Part shown: positions 1-4,366 of the stretch, one piece after another | How the letters are laid out: the number at the start of each line of letters is the position of its first letter | Position numbering within the stretch: position 1 is the stretch's first letter | From: an uncultured Desulfobacterium sp. | GTDB lineage: Bacteria; Desulfobacterota; Desulfobacteria; Desulfobacterales; Desulfobacteraceae | DNA length: 6,078 bases | Direction: 5' to 3' | NCBI GenBank assembly: GCA_937124525.1 | Contig: CAKZLA010000548.1 | Span: 1 to 6,078, forward strand | Made by a program: the position numbers and the translations under genes | Notes under the pieces: generated by a model | Database searches by the model: none | What the model was told of the DNA's origin: nothing | What the model saw: only the letters and a program-made list of their open reading frames with translations

Positions 1-153
1 AGCCTTTTATTGCATTAACATAATCCATTGAGGTCTGCCAATAACTCCTTTAAAATAGAAATTCAGTGAATACTAAGATTATATATTTGTTTTATTAATG
101 CTATGATTGCCATAGTTGAAGACGCTATGGCAATTATATCTACGCTTCCAAAA
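1..153. other. Spacer at left window edge, AT-rich
   Basis: No supported gene lies here. The stretch follows the stop of the 44-codon minus-strand ORF and contains one clear palindrome (106..134, listed separately). At the very edge the minus strand shows a GGAG at 45..48 and an ATG at 26..28 that opens a frame running out of the window (MDYVNAIKG). The 16-base gap between GGAG and ATG is long and only nine codons are visible, so it is not called as a gene. Confidence 0.4.
102..138. repeat. Perfect 10-bp inverted repeat, possible hairpin
   Basis: ATTGCCATAG (106..115) and CTATGGCAAT (125..134) are perfect inverted copies around a 9-base spacer. Further pairs at 102..104 with 136..138 extend the stem past one G-T wobble. 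It lies 20 bases past the stop of the minus-strand small ORF, where a terminator would fit. Neither side carries a run of T in the direction of transcription, so a classical intrinsic terminator is doubtful. It could instead be a protein-binding palindrome or an mRNA 3'-end stabiliser. Confidence 0.4.
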
Positions 154-288
154 TTAAAGCACCCTTTTGATAATTCTCTTGTTTTTTTTATTTATTTCTA
201 CCCCTTCTATTTGGTGTTTCAATTCGGCATTCCAGCCTAATATCTGAGCTTTAATTTCATCTTCTGCGTCAATAATTATATTGTACAT
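154..288 (-). CDS. Small hypothetical protein, 44 aa, charged and helical
   Basis: On the minus strand an ATG at 286..288 opens 44 codons ending in TAA at 154..156. It is preceded by AGAAGGA about seven bases before the start, a good ribosome binding site that supports translation. The product begins MYNIIIDAEDEIKAQ and ends KRIIKRVL. It is rich in Glu, Lys and Ile, has no Cys, no signal peptide and no membrane segment, and would probably form one or two amphipathic helices. I do not recognise a family. It lies on the same strand as the DUF2971 gene, about 20 bases beyond the end of the attC-like palindrome, which is where the gene of the next cassette would start. A small antitoxin-like or regulatory protein is possible but only a guess. 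It may also be a chance ORF. Confidence 0.45.
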   Translation of the reverse strand: MYNIIIDAEDEIKAQILGWNAELKHQIEGVEINKKNKRIIKRVL

Positions 289-310
289 TTATTTTTCCTT
301 CTGATGATTT

Positions 311-453
311 ACATAACGTAAACTTTATCATTGCGCTAACACCGAACTGAGCTGCGGCTACACCGAGCTCTGTGTCACCGTTTATTTTGCTATAAACATT
401 GAACTGGAGCCTATCGAGGGCGCTATGCCGTCAGCTCTAGTTGTTTGTTATGT
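311..453 (-). repeat. attC-like recombination site (integron cassette palindrome)
   Basis: A long imperfect palindrome has outer ends ACATAAC (311..317) and GTTATGT (447..453), exact reverse complements. Inside, 344..358 pairs with 427..443 (GAACTGAGCTGCGGC against GCCGTCAGCTCTAGTTG), with two single extra bases on one arm, like the extrahelical bases of attC sites. Three unpaired bases (444..446) separate this stem from GTTATGT. On the other side three bases (341..343) separate it from CTAAC (336..340), giving a second, more symmetric boundary at about 334. The apex is GTTTAT (380..385) with ATAAAC (392..397). Known attC sites have this plan: R box, unpaired spacer, L stem with bulges, variable apex, R box. 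Read on the minus strand it starts three bases after the original DUF2971 stop. The R-like boxes deviate from RYYYAAC/GTTRRRY by one base (ACATAAC/GTTATGT), and the inner CTAAC end deviates more. Confidence 0.5.
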
Positions 454-456
454 CAT

Positions 457-482
457 TTATACCGAAACTATTTTTAATTTAT
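457..482 (-). pseudogene. Detached 3' end of the DUF2971 gene
   Basis: These bases appear to be the original last codons of the DUF2971 gene, cut off by the insertion sequence. Joining the minus-strand flank ending at 2042 to the flank starting at 482 and keeping one copy of the shared ATA gives AGC TAT AAA TTA AAA ATA GTT TCG GTA TAA, that is SYKLKIVSV and stop at 457..459. The frame is the same whether or not the three shared bases are counted as a target duplication. The restored protein would be 274 aa, ending soon after the EARL segment as DUF2971 proteins tend to do. Confidence 0.65.
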
Positions 483-508
483 ACTCGATCTTCAAGTTTT
501 TATGATTA
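483..508 (+). repeat. Left terminal inverted repeat of the IS
   Basis: These 26 bases match the reverse complement of 2012..2038 with one substitution (C490 against G) and one missing G. They are the expected binding and cleavage site of the transposase. The repeat ends just before the TTG start of the transposase gene. Confidence 0.85.
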
Positions 509-515
509 GCAAAAT

Positions 516-1994
516 TTGGAATTTGATAATATAATCACGGCTATTGAAGAAACCTTGATCAGCAAAAAAGGGCCATTAATAGTGATATTAGCTAAACCTA
601 CAGCATTTATCAAACAATACATCGAAGATCTCAATAATACCCTGGAGCAGTATCAAGCTGGGGCGAGGTTGACCTTCAGCCAAAAAACATGGCTCAGTTT
701 CTGTCTTACGGGTATATTAATGGTGAACGCTGTCTGTTGGGCAAAATTTGAACGGGTGAGCCTGGGCGACTATAAAATATCTGCCTTATCCTGGATGTTT
801 CGTAAAAGTAAGATTCCATGGGATAAATTGCTTATTGCAAGCGTACGGCATATTCTGAAAAAGTATGGCATTACAAACGGTGTCCTTGTTCTTGATGAGT
901 CGGATCGTGCCAGATCTAAGAATACAAAACGAATACACAAGGCTCATAAGCAAAAACACAAAGCAAGCGGGGGGTACGTTAATGGGCAGACAATTGTTTT
1001 GTTGCTTTTGGTGACAGATTCTATCACTGTGCCTGTTGGTTTTAAATTTTATATGCCTGATCCAGCAATCAGTGCCTGGACCAAAGAAGAAAAGAACTTA
1101 AAAAAGCAAGGAGTTCCTAAAAGTGAGCGTCCTGCTAAGCCAGAAAATGACCCTGATTACCCAAAAAAAATTCAATTGGCTTTACTCTTGCTTGAGGAGT
1201 TTAGAAGAAATCATCCTGAAATATCAGTCAGATGCGTATTGGCAGATGCATTGTATGGTTCAAAAGAGTTCATGAATGGAGCCTCTGATATTTTTGGAGG
1301 AGTACAAGTTGTAAGCCAGTTAAAATCAAGCCAAAACATACGCCATAGAGGAACCAAAAAAACAATTAAGGATTATTTCGATATAACTAACAAAGGGGTA
1401 GATTGTACCGTCACTATACGAGGTGGCAAGGTAATCAATACAACAGTAAGCAGTGCCCGCCTTAAAGTTGATGCGCACGAAGGCGAGGTGCTTTTTGTGA
1501 TCGCCCTTAAATATGAAGGAGAAGAAAAATACCGCTATTTAGCTGCTACTGATGTGAGTTGGCGAACCGTCGACATTATCCAGGCATACTCTTTGAGATG
1601 GCTTGTAGAGGTTTTCTTTGAAGACTGGAAGCTTTATGAAGGATGGGGGCAAGAGGCCAAACAATGTGACGAAGAGGGATCAAGCCGAGGCCTGATTCTG
1701 AGTCTATTGATAGACCATTGCCTCCTCCTTCACCCTGAGCAGAAAGCCTGCCTGGAAAACAAAACTCCCGTATTTACTGTGGGAAGTCTACAACGGAGGG
1801 CTCAAATGGATGTTTTAATGGAGTGTTTTCAATTTCTGGTACAGCAAGAAGATCCTGGTGAGAAACTCAAGGAAATGGGCCAAGCGATTAAAGATGTTTT
1901 CCAGCTCATGCCATCTGCAAAACATATGAGCGGAAGAATTTTGGGCAGATTAGAACCAACACCGTCTCTATCAGCCAGATATTGTTCTTGCTGA
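516..1994 (+). CDS. IS4-family DDE transposase
   Basis: This 492-aa protein would cut and join the ends of the surrounding insertion sequence through an RNase H-like DDE catalytic core. The acidic triad can be placed: D127 in LVLDESD, D244 in VLADALYG, and E365. E365 lies in the IS4 signature Y-(2)-R-(3)-E-(6)-K, seen complete as Y358, R361, E365 and K372 (YSLRWLVEVFFEDWK). A basic segment follows the first Asp (about residues 131 to 150). The reading frame is intact, so the enzyme may be active. The start is odd: an in-frame TAG at 507..509 leaves TTG at 516 as the first possible start, and there is no clear ribosome binding site. The ATG at 502 is out of frame and stops after ten codons. 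The next in-frame ATG would be codon 69, which removes much of the N-terminal DNA-binding part. I do not assign a subgroup within IS4. Confidence 0.9.
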   Translation: MEFDNIITAIEETLISKKGPLIVILAKPTAFIKQYIEDLNNTLEQYQAGARLTFSQKTWLSFCLTGILMVNAVCWAKFERVSLGDYKISALSWMFRKSKIPWDKLLIASVRHILKKYGITNGVLVLDESDRARSKNTKRIHKAHKQKHKASGGYVNGQTIVLLLLVTDSITVPVGFKFYMPDPAISAWTKEEKNLKKQGVPKSERPAKPENDPDYPKKIQLALLLLEEFRRNHPEISVRCVLADALYGSKEFMNGASDIFGGVQVVSQLKSSQNIRHRGTKKTIKDYFDITNKGVDCTVTIRGGKVINTTVSSARLKVDAHEGEVLFVIALKYEGEEKYRYLAATDVSWRTVDIIQAYSLRWLVEVFFEDWKLYEGWGQEAKQCDEEGSSRGLILSLLIDHCLLLHPEQKACLENKTPVFTVGSLQRRAQMDVLMECFQFLVQQEDPGEKLKEMGQAIKDVFQLMPSAKHMSGRILGRLEPTPSLSARYCSC

Positions 1995-2840
1995 GATCTT
2001 TTGGCACCGTATAATCATCAAAAACTTGAACATCGAGTTATAGCTTTTGTTCTTTAGCCTTGCCTCACAGATTTCAATATTTGCATTGTTGCGTTTGGCA
2101 ATATCAATTATTAGTTTTTTTTGGTTTTTCGGCATTTTTTCTCCAATAACTATTTTTGTAAGGTTCGTAGGAGAATATGTATGAAAATTGTCGCTTTCTA
2201 ATGCCAAGAGACGCAGCTCATTTTCATATTGCCAATCACTTGATTTTGTACCTATTGTTTCGGTTGTCTTGGGAATATGATTATCCCCATTTATATTGAG
2301 AAAGCTATTTGAGTTGGCAAAATCGACTAGATTAATGGTATTAGGGATATCTTGATATTTAACTTTTATTGGGCGTATTGCTTTTTCTGCGGAATAACAA
2401 ATGTGCTTTTGCAATTCTTCATAATCAAAAACTAAGCAATAACCGCGTAGCCCATCCGCATAATGTGACCACATTAAATTTTCTAAAATCGGGTCTCTGT
2501 CCTCGTTGAAAAGTGAGAAACTTGCAATTTTAGCATTATGTACAATAGAAATCGTTTTTTCAAAATCGAGTTCTACCATTTTTTTAAAAAAAATTTCTTC
2601 AGTAAAGTTGCCTTCTTGAAGACCCATCTTTTTTAACATTTTCAGGTATGCTTCTTCCCCAACCTCTTCTTTACTCTTTAGCTTTACGCATAAATGAATT
2701 TCTGAAGGAAGGTCAGAATTTAGTATATATGCTCCTTCAAATGGATCATTAAAATCACTTAAAGATGAAAACCATATTTGATTATTAGCTAACGCTGCTA
2801 AATTATTTGTAGTAACAGATCTGAATTTATATAGGTCCAT
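1971..2840 (-). CDS. DUF2971 family protein with IS-derived C-terminus
   Basis: The 289-aa product looks like DUF2971, a family of unknown function often found in accessory DNA. Family-like segments are LYKFRSV (3-9), IWFSSLSDFNDPFEG (22-36), LMWSHYADGLRGYCLVFD (122-139), WQYENELRLLAL (203-214) and KIVIGEKM (229-236). There is no signal peptide or membrane segment, so it is probably cytoplasmic. Residues 1 to 267 (ending KSY) are native. The last 22 residues, from Asn268, are read from the right end of the insertion sequence and overlap the transposase stop region. The native end was probably KLKIVSV. The losses are short, so function may survive, but this is uncertain. The start ATG at 2838..2840 follows a weak purine stretch (AGAAAA) and no good ribosome binding site. 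A GTTACGT (2861..2867, minus strand) 20 bases upstream resembles a cassette boundary, which suggests expression from an outside promoter. Confidence 0.75.
   Translation of the reverse strand: MDLYKFRSVTTNNLAALANNQIWFSSLSDFNDPFEGAYILNSDLPSEIHLCVKLKSKEEVGEEAYLKMLKKMGLQEGNFTEEIFFKKMVELDFEKTISIVHNAKIASFSLFNEDRDPILENLMWSHYADGLRGYCLVFDYEELQKHICYSAEKAIRPIKVKYQDIPNTINLVDFANSNSFLNINGDNHIPKTTETIGTKSSDWQYENELRLLALESDNFHTYSPTNLTKIVIGEKMPKNQKKLIIDIAKRNNANIEICEARLKNKSYNSMFKFLMIIRCQKISARTISG
2012..2038 (-). repeat. Right terminal inverted repeat of the IS
   Basis: The reverse complement of this stretch matches 483..508 over 26 positions with one substitution and one extra G. On the minus strand it is read as part of the altered C-terminus of the DUF2971 protein (NSMFKFL). 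Confidence 0.85.
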
Positions 2841-2880
2841 TTTACATTTTTTCTAATAAGACGTAACAAGTTGTTGTGTC

Positions 2881-2940
2881 GGTCTGGATATCATTAACAA
2901 TTTAATATCTAACTGGATATTATATTTATTATCCAGATCC
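2881..2940. repeat. Three-armed CTGGATA inverted/direct repeat
   Basis: GGTCTGGATA (2881..2890) is inverted in TATCCAGATCC (2930..2940) with one extra base. A second copy of CTGGATA at 2913..2919 can pair with the same right arm to make a tighter 7-bp hairpin with a 10-base loop. Two alternative stems sharing one arm are thus possible. The stretch lies upstream of the DUF2971 start and could be a regulatory or recombination site. Its role is unknown. Confidence 0.4.
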
Positions 2941-2997
2941 ACATATTTGACTTATATGCGAAAAAAGACATATCAGGATTTGCAAATTATGTAAAAC

Positions 2998-3045
2998 AAT
3001 CCCGTAAATCAATTTAATAATATATGAAGTTGATTTTCCGGGATT
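2998..3045. repeat. Long imperfect palindrome, 18/19-bp arms
   Basis: AATCCCGTAAATCAATTT (2998..3015) pairs with the arm at 3027..3045 (AAGTTGATTTTCCGGGATT), with a bulged base and a few mismatches, around an 11-base AT-rich loop. No run of T follows on either strand within the first bases, so an ordinary terminator is not well supported. It may be the end of a lost mobile element or a transcript 3'-end hairpin. Confidence 0.45.
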
Positions 3046-3271
3046 CAACTTTATACATTAGAAAAACTCATTTAAGGCGTTCTGCCTTGGATTACAACTT
3101 GCAGCGGGCCGTCAAAGAAAACTGCAATGTTCTGGAATTTAAAACCGCCGAATTTGAGGAATAATGTTCAGAATCATCTGGCAGTATCATTTATGATAAT
3201 TTCGGCCCTCTTCATATCATCTCAAACCCACTGGCTCACAGATAACATACAAAAGGAAAAAATGAAATTTG

Positions 3272-3360
3272 AAATTGTTTGCATTATAGACAAGCCTGAG
3301 CCCAATCTGCACCGGGAGATACGGTGTGTTGGACTCAGGTCTATCCCCAGCTGTCAATTT
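3272..3360. other. Nested stem-loop, possible structured RNA or element end
   Basis: Successive complementary blocks close on one centre: AAATTG (3272..3277) with CAATTT (3355..3360), TAGA (3287..3290) with TCTA (3340..3343), CCTGAG (3295..3300) with CTCAGG (3334..3339), CCAA (3302..3305) with TTGG (3329..3332), and CACCG (3310..3314) with CGGTG (3322..3326), leaving a 7-base loop GGAGATA. Small internal loops separate the blocks, as in folded RNAs. I do not match it to a known riboswitch, group II intron domain V or tRNA. An ORF crosses it (ATG at 3262 after AAAGGA, 34 codons), but its sequence is not family-like and the pairing could explain the composition. Confidence 0.35.
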
Positions 3361-3640
3361 GTTTGACTAAGTTCACACATTTAGATACTGATGTGGTAAG
3401 TTTTCAATAACTTGGGGTTATAAAAATCTGTTTACCTTTTAAAACGTCGGATGCTACTCAAAATGCTTCCCTGAATGCCCGGATTTATTGAGAACTTAAC
3501 TGATGTGTTTATAAAATTGATATCCTTACTACAAGACCACATCTGGAAAATGGGGCTTTGTCACAACTACAGCCACCTGTCATAATTGGTGAGCCAATGG
3601 GGTCAGACAGATAGCAATTTGAATTCTGCTTTTGATCGTT
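3361..3640. other. Spacer before the ATPase remnant
   Basis: No gene is supported here. Short open frames (for example 3475..3585) lack ribosome binding sites. Near the right end a two-tier stem is visible: CTGTC (3577..3581) with GACAG (3606..3610), and inside it ATTGG (3585..3589) with CCAAT (3594..3598) on a TGAG loop. This lies about 30 bases before the ribosome binding site of the next gene and could belong to its leader. Confidence 0.4.
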
Positions 3641-3645
3641 AGGAG
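3641..3645 (+). promoter_or_regulatory. Ribosome binding site of the ATPase remnant
   Basis: AGGAG stands two bases before an ATG at 3648 and five bases before a second in-frame ATG at 3651. The spacing favours 3651 as the real start. The site being intact shows that the 5' end of the decayed gene is original. Confidence 0.6.
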
Positions 3646-3650
3646 AAATG

Positions 3651-4269
3651 ATGCTCAAAAAAATGTCAATTAAAAATTTCACAGTCTTCCCCGGGGCAGA
3701 ACTTATTTTTTCCAACGGATTGAACGTGATCATCGGGGAGAATGGCTCTGGAAAATCACATATTTTAAAAACCGCCTATTCGGTGATGACTGCAAGTGCT
3801 GAAGAGGGACGAAACCCAAAGGCCGGGGACCCCACAAAAGCCCTGTTGCAGAAAAAATATGCAGATAAGCTGATTAACGTATTGCGCCCGGATACCCTGG
3901 GAAGACTGGCACGCAGAAAGCAGGGGCGGGAGCGGTGTGAACTTGGGTTTGAATTTTTTGAAACAAAATTAAATACCGGTTTTGGGTTTGCCACATCCAG
4001 TAAGACCGATGTTCAGATTGATCAATTGCCCCAAATCTGGCAAAAAACGGTTTCTGTTTTTATTGCGTGAACTTGAAATTTTATCCCAAGACAAGCAATT
4101 TAAAAAAATCGAGCCGCGCTATTTTGCATTGCCTGTGAAGGGTGACGGTGTGGAAGTGGAGCAGGGGGATTCTGTGGAGGATCTCACTTCCCTTATAGTG
4201 CTTGACGAAGAACTGGAGCAGTCTGACCGATTTATGGAGGCTGGAGAGATTGATGCAACAAATAGATGA
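3651..4269 (+). pseudogene. AAA/RecF-like ATPase, internally deleted and frameshifted
   Basis: The first part encodes an N-terminal SMC/RecF-type ATPase fold: MLKKMSIKNFTVFPGAELIF, then the Walker A loop GENGSGKS at residues 29 to 36 from this start. The frame breaks at the TGA at 4068..4070. Just there, VSVFI is followed in the +1 frame by RELEIL. Adding two or five bases would give FIPREL or FIPTREL, like the IPTRE segment of such ATPases. The second part continues to 4269 with a C-terminal-looking stretch, LTSLIVLDEELEQSDRFMEA. Only about 205 codons remain, against roughly 350 to 450 in intact relatives. No Walker B, signature motif or sensor region is visible, so the middle is missing. 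Relatives of this group are often DNA-linked ATPases in defence or restriction modules, but the original role cannot be told. A partner gene may once have followed (see 4253..4366). Confidence 0.7.
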
Positions 4270-4366
4270 AGGCAGGTTAAGGTTCTTCTTTCATCGCTCT
4301 AAACCCGTCGAACTTCCATTCTGGAAGATTACGAGCCGGAGGAAATATTACCATGAGTTTTTTTAA
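4253..4366 (+). CDS. Short ORF overlapping ATPase end, possible gene remnant
   Basis: An ATG at 4253, overlapping the end of the ATPase remnant by 17 bases, opens 37 codons (MQQIDEGRLRFFFHRSKPVE and on) and stops just inside the phosphatase gene. Overlapping starts are typical of a co-translated partner gene, so this could be the stump of a second gene of the former ATPase operon, cut where the phosphatase region begins. I recognise no family and there is no clear ribosome binding site. It may be a chance frame. Confidence 0.2.
   Translation: MQQIDEGRLRFFFHRSKPVELPFWKITSRRKYYHEFF
4338..4342 (+). promoter_or_regulatory. Ribosome binding site of the alkaline phosphatase gene
   Basis: GGAGG lies ten bases before the ATG at 4353. 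The spacing is slightly long but acceptable, and the ATG is directly followed by a good signal peptide, which fixes the start. Confidence 0.6.

Larger units (their letters stand above)
483..2038 (+). mobile_element. Complete IS4-type insertion sequence, about 1556 bp
   Basis: The ends are defined by matching inverted repeats: 483..508 on the left and the reverse complement of 2012..2038 on the right. Both start ACTCGAT, differ at one base (C/G), share TTCAAGTTTTT, then differ by one inserted G before ATGATTA. One transposase gene fills the interior and stops 44 bases before the right end. The only flanking duplication visible is TAT (480..482 and 2039..2041). This is shorter than the duplications usual for IS4-family elements (roughly 7 to 13 bp), so it may be chance or the original repeat may have been lost. 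The element sits inside the 3' end of a DUF2971 gene, with the transposase reading against that gene. Confidence 0.85.
2841..3271. other. Spacer with inverted repeats, no convincing gene
   Basis: The stretch upstream of the DUF2971 start holds a possible cassette boundary (ACGTAAC at 2861..2867), two palindromes listed separately (2881..2940 and 2998..3045), and two small ones: AAGGC/GCCTT at 3074..3088 and TTGCAG/CTGCAA around 3100 to 3126. An open frame from 3127 has no ribosome binding site and no recognisable product. No integrase, tRNA or other RNA gene was recognised. Confidence 0.5.

Noticed and set aside
1..28. Possible partial minus-strand gene start at the window edge
   Set aside because: Only nine codons are visible and the GGAG is 16 bases from the ATG, too little to support a gene.
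3300..3334. GCCCAAT and GTTGGAC boxes inside the nested stem, resembling attC ends
   Set aside because: The 35-base spacing is too short for an attC site, and the surrounding outer pairs do not fit the attC plan.
3300..3336. Possible group II intron domain V or riboswitch core
   Set aside because: Stem lengths, the seven-base loop and the mismatch positions do not fit domain V, there is no reverse transcriptase nearby, and no conserved riboswitch box could be recognised.
3127..3366. 79-codon open frame on the plus strand, and its internal start at 3262 with an AAAGGA site
   Set aside because: The 3127 start has no ribosome binding site. The product resembles nothing known, and its last third coincides with the nested stem. 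The 34-codon version from 3262 has a fair site but is too short and atypical to call.
3475..3585. 36-codon open frame on the plus strand
   Set aside because: It has no ribosome binding site and no recognisable sequence, and it lies in a stretch where such frames occur by chance.
3982..4269. 95-codon open frame with its own ATG
   Set aside because: Its first part is an out-of-frame reading of the ATPase N-terminal region and only the part after about 4066 looks native, so it is the second half of the pseudogene, not a separate gene.
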